64,000 bases of DNA. Origin: Antedon bifida. Its lineage: Eukaryota; Echinodermata; Crinoidea; Comatulida; Antedonidae. Location of the stretch: positions 32,221,820-32,285,819 of the forward strand of contig OY727096.1 in NCBI GenBank assembly GCA_963402885.1. Direction: 5' to 3'. The position numbers were made by a program, and so were the translations under genes. Positions 1 through 15,200 of this stretch are shown piece by piece (within the stretch, counting starts at the first letter, position 1; each line of letters opens with the position of its first letter). The notes beneath the pieces are model-generated. The model searched no databases, was not told where the DNA came from, and was given only the letters and a program-made list of their open reading frames with translations.

Positions 1-299
1 GAAGAGAATTAGGATTAAAGTCAAATCAGGCAACTAAATATGTACAATACGATACTACTTATTCATTTTAACAATGAGGTGCAAATGAAATTTGGTTGGT
101 TGGTTTACACTTTGATTTACATACAATTATACAATAAATACAAAAAAGAGAGAGAGAAAAAAAATAGATCTTAACTTGCTATTAAATATGTGAATAAAAT
201 TACAAAGAAATTTCCTAAAATTCATCAACACTACTGTATCACCATAAACTTAAAATGATTAGTATTAGCAAAAAATAAATAGAGAATATAGTGGCATAC

Positions 300-3200
300 C
301 TTGATGGCACCCCAAGAGTTGTTTGAAAGGAAGTCAACTGGACTGGTGACATTCATTTGTGATGGGAATCTTAGCAGGAACTCCAGCTCCAATGGGTTGA
401 TCTCTTTCTTCATCAATAACACCTATATTAATTAATAATATTATAGTTACAAAGACATTATTACTTTTAATATGAAAAAGTTGAACAAGTGATGGCTACA
501 AGGAACATTAGAAATGTGGATTTTTGTCAGAATTTTTTCCGATACAGAACATAATAACACAAGAACTGGCACAAGAGATAGTTTTATTAGCCCACAGCTG
601 TACTTTCATTTAAAAAACACCTTATTGAGATCAACTATTTGTATTTTTCTTTGAAATAGTAGGGTTTGGTACCATGAGATTAAACATAAATGGGAAATTG
701 GATGAAAACAAAACATAATCTACACACCTGGAAGGCGACTTGAGCAGTGAAAATAAGTTTGTCTTGTTCAAAGAGACCACGAGATGTGTACATGAACACA
801 GAGTATGTGATGAAGTCAATCAGGTTCCCAACACGTTGCTTTACTTCCTCAGCAGGCTCAGCTTTGCTGATGGCATGTGCGAACACAACACTGAAAGCCT
901 GCAAAAAAGACAATTAAATAATGAGATCAGGAGCCTTAGATAGTAATGCAGCATTGTGGGAACACAACAATAAAAGCCTGAAAGAAAGAACACATTAAAG
1001 AATTAGACCTTTACTTAAAGCATGCATAGAGATATTAGTTCACTATAATATCAGTGTCAGGAGTCTTGGATAGTAGTGCTGCTTTGATAATAAGGCAGAT
1101 TCTGGTATGATTTGAACTCATGAACCTGGCATTGTAAGCAATGAGCTAAATAATCACAAACACAATAATCCTCAAAATGCTACGTTTCAATACACTTTTT
1201 TAAACATTGCAACTGTATTATAAAGTAAAATATAAATCTTATCAAATTATGAGGTTTACAGATTCAATTTTTTCTATATGACACTACATCCTTGTTTGAG
1301 ATACTTGCTTTGTGTAAATAATTTCCAACTTATATAGAACAAAACAACTATAACATTCTTTTACCTTTAGAGAGAATTGATACATTGGGTTGATCCTGTT
1401 AAGATCGTTGAGAATGAAGTAGAGAAGAGATGCTCTTGCAGCAGCAGGTCTGTAGTGTTCTCTTGCTTCGTTGATCTGCACTTCTGTTGTTTTAGCTTCC
1501 GTCACCTTCACCTCGATCTCCGCTGCAGTTCGCTTTGTTGTTTCCAGATTTTCCACTAGAGCTGTATCTCCAAGGAAGTTGCCTTCTGCAGATGACAGTC
1601 GGGAGAGGAGATTGTCTTCAAGCTCTTTGAGGACAATCTTGAAGTCGTTCTGTTGTTTCGTCAAATCCAACTAACAATTGAGAAAAAAAATACATGTTTA
1701 CAAATACCAATCAACTGTGTGTGTTTGTCCTGTGAAGAGATTGCCATCAACTGAGACAGTCATTAGATTTGGTGGTTGAAGCCAATGCTTGGTTTTATAC
1801 TAGAATGGCTCTAACAGCTTGATTCAAGGTTTACTATGCAGTAGAAATCATAAATATTTATATTATTCTTCTCAAATTCTTTATAGAAACTATGAAAATA
1901 GCCAACTTTCTAGACTATCTCTAACAATGTATTTGAGATTGTGTCAGTTGGTTTGAGTAGTACAAGTAAGCTGAATTATTTTCAACCAGTGTTCTTATAC
2001 CTTAAGAGCTTCAAGATCAGGTCTTTCTTGCGCAACAACCTGTGCCAACAACTGGTCTTCAAGACCGTCTCTGGTGACAGTGAAGTTGATCAGCGTTGTT
2101 TGGGCCTGCATCTCTGGTTTGTAATGAGGATTAGCTAGCTTAGTCTGTAAGATCAGACGGAACTCTGGGTTGTACTCAACCTCTTTGTCACCAATCTTGA
2201 TATACCTATAGAAAAATAAGTATTTTTTTATATTTCAGTGCAACTCGTTCCTTCTACAAGATTCTCCTCTTTTAGCTGTTGGTATTATCTAAACTGGAAT
2301 GAAGATCCTGCAATATGATGATATATTATTTATTTCTGATGAGACTAACATGTTTATTTATATAAATGCAAAGTAATTGGTTTAACAGGAATAACGTTAA
2401 TCTAAAAACATTTTATATAGATAAATAATTCATTTTGTTTGACAAATCCAAAAGAAATTACTCACATTCTTTAGCTTTCGCCATCTTGGCTGATGGCTTG
2501 ATCACAAGTTATTTGTCAAACAAAATGATTTATTTATTATCTACAATCCTACAAAATGCACTTATTCACAGATTTTATATAGATTTCTTGATAAATCCCT
2601 TACCTTCCCTTCTTGATGGTATTTCTTCCCAATAGAGGATCCAGTACAGGATCCACACTCTCCATCATATTCTCAATCAGCACCGTATCTCCATTTGATA
2701 TTCCTTGCTCAATAGTGTCCAGATAGCCACGCTGACCAAGTCGCACGACACGAAGACCATCTCCGTACTTACTCTTGATCCATTTGATACCCTGTAGTTG
2801 AGGGTCAATCATCAAAGGCCAGCGTTCACAGTTGGTCAAAATGGTTGCATTTTCTGTTGACATGCGATCGCTGGGTAGACCTTCGTTGTTCCAAAGGGCA
2901 ACAGCAGCATCGTCTGTTAGCAGTGACAATGGATCTATCCCTTCGGTTATTGGAATAGGAACCTAGAATAAACAACAAATATATAAATATATTAATACAT
3001 ATTTATTTTTTGAAATACAGACATTTAGTTAAATGTTACTGAAAGATAGCAAACATGAATTTTTTGTAGACCTTAGGTCACAGGTGTTTTTTTTTTAAAT
3101 GGTTCCCCTTCATGCACATATTATAAACTATACTGTCAATATACATAGCACATACCTTTTGGCTCTTCAGGAATGGCAACCACATCTTCTCAATGAGATC

Positions 3201-6200
3201 AATACGGTAAGATTTACTGAAACATCCCATGTACGACACAAAGCCGGTTGTCAACAGCACATCACCAGCTGGAAAAAGAAACAAGATTAACAAGTTAGAT
3301 GAAAGAATGATCTTTTACTCATAAATGAATATATGTGAAATTTAATCAAAGGCTGGAAATATAATATAAGAAGACAAAGTCCAACAAGATAAACCAATTA
3401 CAAAAGGGAGAGTGAGAGGGTTAAAAAACATGGAGAAAGTTAATTTTAGCAATTACTTACGAAGAGTTTTTTCCTGCTCTTTGAAGCCTGCTACAGCCTC
3501 AGCCCAACGGACGTTCTCAGAGGCTAGGCCACCAACAAGCCTGTTAGCTAACGTGATGGTTCTAGCAGTGGACTCTGCCTCTTGCTGGCACTTCAACTTG
3601 GCGGATGTTGCTTCCTCAAAATCAGCTGTTAATTTAGCCAAGTTAGCATCCAATTCCTAACATTAAATGATAATTACAATGCTTGTTATTATCAAGATGT
3701 ACTGAATCATCTAAAATTTGAAAACTTAATATTGATACTCGTTGGATGTTGGATAAAAACAGTGGATTTACAAACTTTAATATTATAGTATAATATAATA
3801 TTTCTGATCAAACTTTACAGCAATTTTAAAGACGTGATAACAAAATGATGATATTGTTGAATGATATTATAGAAAATGATACGAAAAGAAAAATAAATAA
3901 GTCTATGTACACTTTGGTTAATAATCGCTCTGATTGCTATGTCGCATGACGTTCAGCGTTCGTGATGAGTTTTACCTTAAATGTGTTTTTTAAGTGTATA
4001 TTTTATTATTAACCTGTCATTGGTGTTTTGCACTGTTGGTTGTGGGAATAAAGAATATTTCAAACTTACAGCAATCTTAGCCGTGATAATAGCCAGTTTG
4101 TCTTGCGCGGCAGTCAACTCAGCATTAGCCTTGTTCAATGCATTCCTTTTTGGTTCCACATCACAGAACACGTTGTAGAACGTAACAATGTTTACTGCCC
4201 ATGAGCAGAGACCAGCTGCAGCGGCAGACTTAGACTTGATGAGGTCAGGCTTAAACTCAGGGTTGTTGAGATACTCTTGTACAGCTTTTAATGAGCCATC
4301 AGGAATGTTTTCTTTATCATAGTTTAATAGAGAATCCAAGAATCCATCAACCTAAATGTATATAAAAGTGTTTTTAATTTCTAAACTACTATATAATTCG
4401 AAAGCACACAATTCAAACAGGATCTGGAATAAGCGAAAAGCGAAAAACATATGGTGATGATAATAATAATAGTGATACAATTATACAGTAAGAAAATATC
4501 GTAAAAAAACATTAAGTAACCAAATAAACTGAATAATTTTTATTGGATTCAAAATTTTACATAAAAAGCCAGTAAAAGTTAACATCTTTGGATAAACAAC
4601 CAACATGTGAAAAATACACAATTGTATGAATTGTTTAATTAAAATGCCAAACGCAAATGCACTGGAGCTTCAATCGGTTCAAAAGTGTAAATATATATTA
4701 AAAATATAAACCAATCAAACCACATAGTGAAATGTGTAACTTTACTGAAAATTACAGTAGCAAAAAATGTGCAATAAAATTGTAGAAAGTAATGAATGAA
4801 GAAAAAAGCTTTTTAAAGAATGTAAGAACATACTTCTCCATACTTAAGAATCCAAGAGAGAAAATAATAATTAAAGAAGTTAGATTTACAATTGATGGAA
4901 AACTGTATTATTTTTTTCTTACTATATATATTGTATTATTATATTCTTTTAAAATCTACAACCACAAACCTAAAACTTAATTCATCGTGTTAATTAGTGC
5001 AAAAAATATTTTACCTTTTGCATCATGGATTTAGCGGCTTTCCAGCCACGGTCTTTTGGTACTTTGCCGTTTGGAGCGAGGAGACACATAACTGCGGCTG
5101 TGACCATAAGTACAGCTGATGGTGGTGTAGCAAAAGACTTCAGCTCAGTGAGGTTGTTCTAAAATAAGACAAAGTACTTGATTTATGATGATGGAAACTG
5201 CTATTCTAATATTTTATATATTTATATTTCTTTTAAAGGAAAGTCTTCTAACAATGATTAAGTTTACTTTTGGCAATCCTTGGTGTTTTGTTTACTTTGG
5301 ATATATTTTTGGATTTTTTTGTAATATTTGTTTTGCCAAAATTGAATAAATCAAATCAAATGAAATATAATAGCTTTTTCTAACACAAGATTTAGTCAAC
5401 TCGGAAACCAATGTACCTTATTGAGGGTGTTGAGAGCCTCTTGTGCCGCAATGAGGGCAGGTTCCGCCTTGGCAAGATCAGTTTCACATTCTTTAGCTTT
5501 CTTGCCGACTTCCTCCGCAATCACTGCTACCTTCTTCTCTTCCTCAGCTGCCATCACTTTCTCTTTGCTCACCTTCTCTGTCTCAATACCAACTACCTGG
5601 ATTAGTTTGTCAGCATCCTCGTTCTTCTGAGTAAGTTCAACTTCTTGAGAGGCTAGCTTGGCTTTCAGGTCATCCACCTAATTGAAAATTAATTAAAGAA
5701 CCAGTGTAAATTAACAAAATACAAAAATTGCAGTATTCAATATTCCCTTTACCTCTCATTAAACAAGAGGTATACGATGTTATAATGAAAATGTTCAGAT
5801 AAATTGTTGATGTATTTACTTAAATTGCTTTCAACATCATTATTATTGTATTACTTCAACCATGCACATTTCATGTGAAGGATGAAATAAAGTTTATCTG
5901 TATCTAACTAACAAAAAAACTGGAATTACAGCTACAAAATGACATATTCTTCATCTCAAAAGAAGACTAAAACTTGCAAGTAAAATAAAATAAGTAAATA
6001 CCTGCTGTGCTGTACTCTGTAGTTTGGTTAAGCCATTCTCCAGACGTTCCATCTTTGCAGTCAGTTCACGACTCTTCACCGTCAGTAAACTCTGGTACAA
6101 CTTGATCTGTTCCAGGAAACTCTTTGGCGTTGTGTAGTTATACCGTCTCTCATTCTGCAGGTACATTTTGCTTGTCTCGTTTACACTTGTGTGTACGTAC

Positions 6201-9200
6201 GACATGAACTGGGCCACCGATAATTTGATATCCCTCTGAAAAAAACATATCAATAAATTACATCATATCATAATCACATCAAAAACAACAACAATATATT
6301 TATTTTAATATAATAATCAGCTAAAAGTTTAAGTCAGATCCAGTCTACAGTCACCATACAGAGAGACTACTTTGAATGGGTGGCTAGTTGGTGACAAGAA
6401 CACTAGTTGATCATACCCAGTACTATTTCATACGTTTTAAATATATTTATTTATTTATTAATTCATATTAGGTCTAAATTTAAAAATTTTGATGCTAATC
6501 ACTGATGTTGAGAAACTCTACTCTACTTTTCTGTCACAAACATTTTTTATTGAAGACATAGTCTTTCTTACTTACTGGTAATAACTCAATTTCCTCAAGG
6601 AATCTCTGACTGACAGACACCAGAGCCTCTTCTGGCCACTCATGGAACCAATCGATACATGTGGAGTTGACAACTGCAGGGAATTTACGGCTTCTAACAC
6701 GAAGAGTGTTACCAACGGGTGAAAAGCACAACACAACCTACAAAAAGAAAAATAAACGATATTACACACTCTAACATACAGTATTCATATTATCATTATT
6801 ATCTTAATAACTTGGCCATAGTTAGTTGATGGGGGTCACGACTTAAAGTTCAATGAACTTACTGTGACCTCCTTCCACTCATATATTATACACTGTATAT
6901 GTATGTTTGTTTAAATGCATTTAAATGAGTGAAAAATAAACAAAACGAATCGGACAAGCGTAATCTATCTTCTTTCATCTTACTTTCAATTGCTTTCTGA
7001 GCCTCTCAATAAAGAATTTCCAGCAGTTTTCTCTTGTGTCTTGCAATCCAGTAGACTTCACTTCATTCCTTACACCACCAATGATGTTCTCAACTTCATC
7101 ATCTGGAAACAGGTCTGGAATTTCACCAGATGCCAAGAGATCATTGATCAAGACCAAGAAGATCTCATCTGCTACCTGTGCATCTGTCATCAAGAACATG
7201 GTGCCAACACCTTTCATGCCAGCTTTCAGACATTGAGCACCCAAGTCAACCTGAAAAGATCAACATAATATGTACATTATAAATCACATAACTACACCAC
7301 TACAGGTGTTAATTGTACGGTTTGATTTACCTGGAAATGATCAAAATAAATAATAATCTTTTTGTTTAAAAAAATGATGTGCTTTTGTTTTTATCCTGTT
7401 TTTGTTCTTTTATACTTCACCTGTGGTGGTCACTTTAATTGGTGGTCGCGTTTATGTGTGTCACCATTAAATTAGAGCGGAATTGTACCCCAGAGTTTGA
7501 AATTAAAAATTAGTAAAATTTACTTTAAGATCAGGTATTCCATAACCTTTCTTCAGTGTAATCTGGAAGACATCTAAACTGCTGATGTACGCTGCAAGAC
7601 GAGCCAAACTCTGCTTACCACTGCCGCCAACACCAACTAACAGAGCGTTGCCACGAGGAGACTCCAGTATACGATTGATACGACAGCTAAAAATTAAAAT
7701 TCAGCAATTACGCCATGGATTTAGTAACGTTAGGTTTGCGATACGAAAGGGAACAAAGTATGGTTGAGAATGTCTCAACGTTTCGGTAGTTACGCTACAA
7801 CAGTCTTCTGGAGAATTATGCCATATACTACCAATATTTCTTTCAATAGAATTTAGCAACTACAGGATTTATTTATTTATCACTGTAGCAAATCAGCTAC
7901 ACTCTTTTTTACTACAATATATATATGAATTTTATCTAAAAGCATATTTGACTTGTTTTAAAGATAAGTCTATCGATATATTTTTTTACAACAGTTTGTC
8001 AATTTTTAGATCTAAAGTTCTTAAAACTATTTAATTTTGCCATTTTTGTATGTTTCATATTGTATTTTTCTGTGTTTTTATGTATATATATTTATAGCTA
8101 AATATTACATCCTATAATTGGCGATTTTCACTGTTGGTTGTAGTTGAAATAAAATAAATAAATGAAATATTTGGCTATTAAAAGACAGGCCTTCTACTCA
8201 ACAGAGATACATTGATTATAATGCCCTGTAACTTACACATGCTGCATGGCATCTTCAAACAGCACAAGGTTCATGACAGCATTGATTTCATTGTAGCTAT
8301 CCAGTGCTTCCACAAGGATCTTGCTAAGCTCTTCCCAGCCAGCAACACCAAGGTATTTTGGATCCCCAATTCCTGAGGCAAAATGGCAGAAGATGTTTGG
8401 TTTTTTTGTAAAAGTTTCTTCATCAACGTCCTAATGTTAAATGTTAAGAAAATATAAATTAATAGAAACGAACAAAACCAAAAAGTGCCCTTTTCAACAA
8501 GACACCAGCAGCAGAAGTAATAGTAAATAAGCTTAACTAGCCTCGCTTGTGACAATTGTTTCCCCTTTTGTTGAAAAACGAATCCCCTGTAAAAATCCTG
8601 GCTACGAGCTTGAATTGTATAGTAAGATATAGTAATTAAGCCAATGTCAATCAAAAAAAATAGCTTAATGTGCCAAGGGGGGACAAAAACCCCCAAAAGC
8701 TTCTGTCGCTGATTTAGGTGTCTTACAAGAAAGAACATACAAACATTGAATTATTTGAATTCAATTTCAATTTCTTTATTGCTGCAAATGCCATCAAGAT
8801 TAAAAAATAAAATGTATGCAGTTCCTATATGTTTAAAATAATTTTTTTAAATGTCTTTACATAATCATTGTTACTAAAATTAAAAATTCTTGGTAATTAT
8901 TAAATTTGAATACTAACCTCAAAGTACTTTTTGCCAAAATCTACTAATGTTTTCTGGAATGTTTCAATGTCTTTCTCATCGATCATTTTGTCGCCATACA
9001 CACGATCCGACTCGTGCATCCAAAGGCGAATAAGATCACTTGGCGTCTTCAGGCACTCAGGACCAGAGAATAACAAACCCTAAATATACATAAAATGAAA
9101 CAAATAAAATTTAATAATAAATGAATGGTCATGTTAATTATTCTGATCTTCAATGACTTATATATAATAAATATAATAAATGCTGAAATATTAACTTTAT

Positions 9201-12200
9201 TTAAAAACAGAAAAATTTGGTTTTAAACTTCAAAAACAAATTTAATAAATAATAATAATAATTTAAATAATATTAACTTTATTCCAATACAGTGTTTTTT
9301 TTCACAGCATGCAAAACTATTGAAAAATAAAAATTGAACGTAAAAGAAAAAAAAATACCTGAAAGATGTTTGAGAGATCTCTAAGATTAAAGATGTAATG
9401 AAACTTGACGGCTGTTGGTAGGAAGGCACTGGTGATCTTCTTGTGCAGATCAAGAGCTGCCGTCACGACTGTAAGACTCATCTTCTGGATGTTAGTGGCA
9501 CACCCTGTGAGGCTTAAATGTTGGCTGAAGATACTGTTGTATATAGTGGTGAGAGCATCGTGACCAGGGAAGCTAAGAGCAAACACGCAGAAGTGTCGCT
9601 GAAGTCTGGAATTGATGGTGAAGCTTCCAGATGTTGGGTTCATGCAAGAGATGTATTGACAGTTGTGGATCTCTTTCAGACTTAGCTTTACTCTGTCATA
9701 CCAGTGTCTGTAATCCATGTGTTGACGAATCAAGGTATGTGGTTGTACTGTGCCATACGTGTCAACCTGTTAATACATGACAGAAACAAGTCATTACTAA
9801 GACCTTTTTAAATTCATTGATTAGCATTTGCAGTGATATAAAGCTCTGTCTACACTATCAAACTAGTTTGACAAAAAAAAGTGTAATTTACCCAAATATG
9901 GTAGTGATATGCCCAAATATGTTAGTGATATGATGTCATCGTGTCTATATATGGGAACATAGTGATAGTGTAGATAGAGCTTTAGAGAATAAACAAATAT
10001 TATATTTTGGTGACTAGCCAATAATTAGGATTTTAAATGTTTAATAACATAAAAAGTTACTTCTGGCATGTTCATATCATCAATGAAGTAGACAAGCTTC
10101 TTAGTTCCAGGAGGACCATAGTTACGTCCAGCTTTCTTCTCCAATGGTTTCTCCAAAACACCTAATTAAGAATGACAATTAAGTTAAGAGAATAAGTTTA
10201 TTATACCAAGTCTTTCACACTCACACTATGTGACAAACAAATAAATGAATAACAGGCATTGTTATTTGAATTTTTGATTACTCTTTGTCTTTACTTTATT
10301 TAGTTTGTTATGATATTTCCAATTACTGTATCACTTTAAAAATCAGTGCACTAGTACTGAAAGTGCCTGCAGAATAAAGAAAGAATAAATAAAATAAATA
10401 AAATGTTAGATTAAACTTACGTTGCAACATTTCAGAGGTTGTGTAGTAGTTGAACGGTACATTAGCAACCATGTAGTCTTCAGACAATGAGTTTAGTTTA
10501 TCTCCAACGAGTACGCTCTTGCCAAGACCAGCATTACCAACTAGCATGACTGGACGGCCATTGGCCATTAACAGATCAACAAAGAACCGTATACGTGTTG
10601 TTTCTGCTGTGTGCACAAGGACAGCCTAAAAATGAGAAATGAAATGAGGTAAGTTTAATGTTCAGTTTGAGGGCTTTTAGTGCAGCCAATAGAACCAAAT
10701 GATGTTATGGTGAGGAACTGTCATTTTTTTTGCATTTATTGTTTTTTGCCTGAACTTTCTGTTAAGTGTGTACTAATCATATAAGCAAAGCAACTATCTG
10801 TAAACAAGGTTTATTTCTGACATGAGCATTGATACATATTATTGGCAAATACATATTATAATACTAAACAAGGCCTTCTTCCCAAATATTTTTAGACGAA
10901 GGTCTCACACGAAATGAATAGTATATGCTGTATGAGAAAAGTGGGCCGTTACCTGTAGGGGCATCTCCTGATCAAGCTCAAACACCGGAACTCTTTCAGA
11001 CCAGTGCAAGAACTTTTTGGAATCCCGATCGATGTAATAATCAAAGACAGTTCCCTGGCTGGGGAATTTAATGGTCTTGAACTCAGTGACCCACCACTTG
11101 CTGAACTCTACTCGATAGTCCACCAGCTGATCTTGGAACATGGCACCACCAAATGCCCAGATGGAAGCAAACACAAAGTATAGTTCGTAAAGTTCTTTGG
11201 GGCAGTCTGGAGGGGTGTTTTCAGGTGTTAGGAGGCATTCTAGAAGGTAGCATAACATTTGTACCATACTTTGTTCTGAAAAAAAGAAATATAGTGTGAT
11301 AAAAAAATAAAGACAGTTTTTCTCTTTTCAGAGAAGTAGTTCAGTAACTGCAGTAGAATAATAATAATAATAATAATGTTCAATTTATATAGCGCAAAAT
11401 GTTGAAAATGCAAATTAAATTGACATAGTGGCTATATAGTTATGGCTTCTGTGGGTTAGTGAAGAATGCAATTAATATGATTCAGCTCTTTCTCAAAATG
11501 CAAAATAAAAGTATTTGAAAATAAAATCACTAAAGAGAGTAAGTAATCTGTGTGGTTAATGGTTACCTGGAATAGGAATAATCTTCTTAAATCGTACACG
11601 CATGGTTTCTAACATCGCTGGTAAGTACTTGTCGAACAAAATGGTAAGGTTCGCTCTTTCTGACTGCACTTCTCGTGTGTCTATCCAGCTTGTAACAACT
11701 CTGAAGAAAAAGCGTGAATTACTTACTTAGAATAGCTACTTCAATATATACTATTATTTTTGTACACTTCTAAGCACTAGCTATCAAAGATGTATATGCA
11801 ACAAGTCTTACGGGTTCCAGCCGAGATCAGAGGCATTGATGTAGAGAATACCAGCTCGAGATACAGTGGCTGGGGTGGCAGTTTTCAGATGACTAATTTC
11901 AAACAGTAGACGCATACTGGGTGTTAATGGAATACGTTCATTACTGGCCAATGTTAGCACCTATACAAAGAAAAACAGTTTCATTATTTGAATTGGCAAT
12001 GCTAAACAAATCATAACACACAAAATGGTATAGCTTTGCGGTGTTATTTTAACACTACTACTTGTTCAACAATACTGTTCTAGTCATAGGAGAAAAATTA
12101 TTTTTGAAAGCATATATATGGTAATTGATCAAGTATTAATCTGGAGTGTAAGCTTTAATAAGCATTTATAGCATCAAATAATTATGGTAAACATTCAATA

Positions 12201-15200
12201 AACAAGCGAACAAGACTCACCTTGTTGTCATCCATGACAGTGTTAAGAGATTCAATCCACATAGGATCAATGTCACCATCTAACACGATCCATTTGGGTC
12301 CATCATGTGAGATGTTACTCATATCTCGCATGATGGTGGAAAACAGACCATCTTTCCATTCTCGCGTTGCTGGGTTGATGATACCAAACAGTTCATCGTT
12401 GGTAACAGCTTTTGGGTTGAGGTCGATGAAGACTGGTTTGCGTTTTAGATTTGCATACGTTTTATTTAATACTTTCAATACCTGTGAACCAGACAATACA
12501 ATATTGTAACAAAGCAGTAACTGTGAATTTTCGTCTTAAAAACTACTACTACTAAATTAGAATTTTAGTTGAACACTATGTATGTATGCTTTACCTGTGT
12601 TTTACCGGTTCCTGCATTACCAATGACAAATACAGAATGCCTAACTGCAAGTAATTCTTCCAACTGTACAACTTTCAACACAAAGTTATCTTCTGCTTGT
12701 AGTTTCAGATCGATGGTAGACTGTTTCACGACCTTCTCAAAGTTCAAGTCTCTCTTACGTGGCACATCCAACGATGGGAAAAGATCACCAATCAATCCCA
12801 TAAATACCGGCATGTCATCGGTAACGATCTTGGGGATGTTGAAATCACGAAGCGCCCTCATTAGCACCTGGTCTTCTGGACGCTGCTTGTCGCTTCTCTT
12901 CAGTGAACCGGCAACGACCAATACAGATTTAATTGCACGTAAACCCCAATCATAATGATCCTGAAATCAAGTTAACATTCATTAAGTTATTGATATTAAA
13001 GGTGAGTCCCGTATTCATTTACTGAACGCAGAGTAATGAGCTGTTAGCTAAGCCTCTGCATTATGTGGTAGGGTGGCCAGTTTCTTTCCACGCCACCTTA
13101 TCCTCCCTAGTATTTTCCACCAGCTACTTATTTACAGCTGAGTAGACGTGGAGTTGACGGGAATTGAACCCATGTCTCTGTCAGTCAGTCAAGTGTCCTA
13201 ACCACTCGGCTACACAATTCCTTATTAATAGTACTGTATTATAAAAAAAACAAATAATGTTGTAATATCTTCTGAGTTCACATTCATACAATGTTTAGCT
13301 AATTTCTAACCTGTTTTGATAACAACTCTTTACAGAGGGTGTAGAGTGTAATAAATTTCCTTGCCAGTAGCCTAGCATCAAGGAAACCTTCAGCCACCAA
13401 CATGATCTCACAAATCAGTTCAAAATCTGGAACCACCATAGCACATGGTCTAAAAAACAAAACAAACCATTATTAAGGTGATCCACACTAGTATAATTTA
13501 TAGTTTCTGATATGTTGCTGATTAACATATACACCAATTCCATTTTTCTTGTTTGTGTGCAATGTTTTAGTTCTTTGTATCTAAGGATCCAAGGAAAATA
13601 AGTTGTTAAATTTTCTTGGAATTCCTATGTAATCGAGGCCTGATTTTTTCTGCAATCAATGTTTTACAATATTATTGTTTAAAACTCTTGATTACTGAAT
13701 AATAAGCTTTATTCAACTACCTAAAGAGTGCTTTCAGATTCTCTGGCAGTTCAGTCCTGCCGGCATAACCTGGATTCATAGTGATAAATATTCCAACAAT
13801 TACCTAAAGAGTGCTTTCAGATTCTCTGGCAGTTCAGTCCTGCCGGCATAACCTGGATTCATAGTGATAAATATTCCAACAATTACCTAAAGAGTGCTTT
13901 CAGATTCTCTGGCAGTTCAGTCCTGCCGGCATAACCTGGATTCATAGTGATAAATATTCCAACAATTACCTAAAGAGTGCTTTCAGATTCTCTGGCAGTT
14001 CAGTCCTGCCGGCATAACCTGGATTCATAGTGATAAATATTCCAACAATTACCTAAAGAGTGCTTTCAGATTCTCTGGCAGTTCAGTCCTGCCGGCATAA
14101 CCTGGATTCATAGTGATAAATATTCCAACAGTTGGAACCAAGTTGATCTCTTCTCCCATGAAGTTAAAACGTTTCTTTTTATCCCGAATTGCATCCTGGA
14201 CACACTTGACCTAAAAAAGATCAAATTAACATGAAATAATATAATAATAATCACTTACTTTAGAAAACTATTTCAGGACCCAAGTGGAAATAATTTTTCT
14301 TGGCTATCCTTGTGATAACGATCTATTCCATTACCAATTTGTTTTTGTCATGATTGTTCTATTTAAGCTTGTTTATATTTATGTACAGTATTTTAATTGA
14401 CCTTGATTGCTTAATAAGGAAACTCAAACTCAAAATTCTACTAAGGTCACAGAGCAATGTACTTGAACGCCTTGAGTTCATATTCCATAGTCTTACCTGT
14501 ACAGCCACAACAGACAAGACTTCTACAGATATTCTGTTGAACTCATCAAAGCAACCCCAAGCACCAGTTTGAGACAAACCTTTATAGATGTTACCACAAG
14601 ACTACAACAAACAAGTTTTACTTTCAAAATCGTTGATTGCTACATGATATTAGATATCAACGTGTGCAAGACAAAACAAAATTAATTTCATAAGAATTTA
14701 TACCATCATTAAACATTGAAAATATTATCACTTATCTTTCTGCGCCTTGAGCACTCTTGAGTGGTATGTGCGCTATAAAAATCTTGTTATTATTATTATC
14801 AAACTAGTTTTACAAAAGAAGTCTGATGTGCCCAAATATGGTAGTGAAAAAAAAAATGCTTAAATATGGTAGTGATATGACATCACCATGTCCATATATG
14901 AGTACATCACATTTTTTTGTCACATAAAGTTTGATAGTGTAGACAAGGCTTTACCTTATAGTCCATTTGTTCAGAGCAGTTGAATACATAGACCATGATA
15001 CCAAGTGCCCGACCTAAATCTTTGGTTGTTTCTGTTTTACCGGTTCCTGCAGGACCAGCTGGAGCACCACTCATTGTTAAATGCAGCGATTGTGTGAGGG
15101 TAATATAGCACCTGTAATAAAAAAATTCCCATTAGACATCTCGTTTTTTAAACATGCAGTGATTCCTCCAAAGACTACACAATCATATGCAACACTCTCG

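Larger units (their letters stand above)
300..3268 (-). other. DNAH9: Dynein exons 47-52: AAA5 and the approach to AAA6
   Basis: Coding exons: 3156-3268, 2604-2962, 2001-2205, 1365-1670, 728-898, 300-422, about residues 3352-3777. Exons 47-49 are AAA5 ([38 protein letters not shown]). Exons 50-52 lead towards AAA6 ([34 protein letters not shown]). The exon at 300-422 ends with a normal donor (AC at 298-299 on the plus strand), so the gene continues left of the window. Bases 1-297 are intron with nothing recognisable. Confidence 0.94.
11567..15111 (-). other. DNAH9: Dynein exons 25-32: AAA1 and AAA2
   Basis: Coding exons: 14955-15111, 14497-14601, 14053-14210, 13311-13449, 12595-12960, 12221-12481, 11812-11960, 11567-11700. 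AAA1 is the main ATPase site. Its Walker A (GPAGTGKT) is in exon 25, its Walker B (CFDEFNRI) in exon 26, and the sensor-1 stretch ([18 protein letters not shown]) in exon 27. AAA2 has Walker A GNAGTGKT at the end of exon 29 and WIVLDGDID in exon 30. Exon 27 is the 5'-most member of a five-copy 83-bp tandem array. Only the donor at 14052/14053 gives an open product, because reading on past it meets TAA at once. Confidence 0.94.

Noticed and set aside
8431-8738. Extension of an open frame beyond dynein exon 38
   Set aside because: A clean acceptor ends the exon at 8430 and the phase with exon 37 is right. The rest is intron read-through.
13721-14133. CRISPR-like reading of the regular 83-bp array
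   Set aside because: Units are contiguous without unique spacers and coincide with a dynein exon end in an animal gene.
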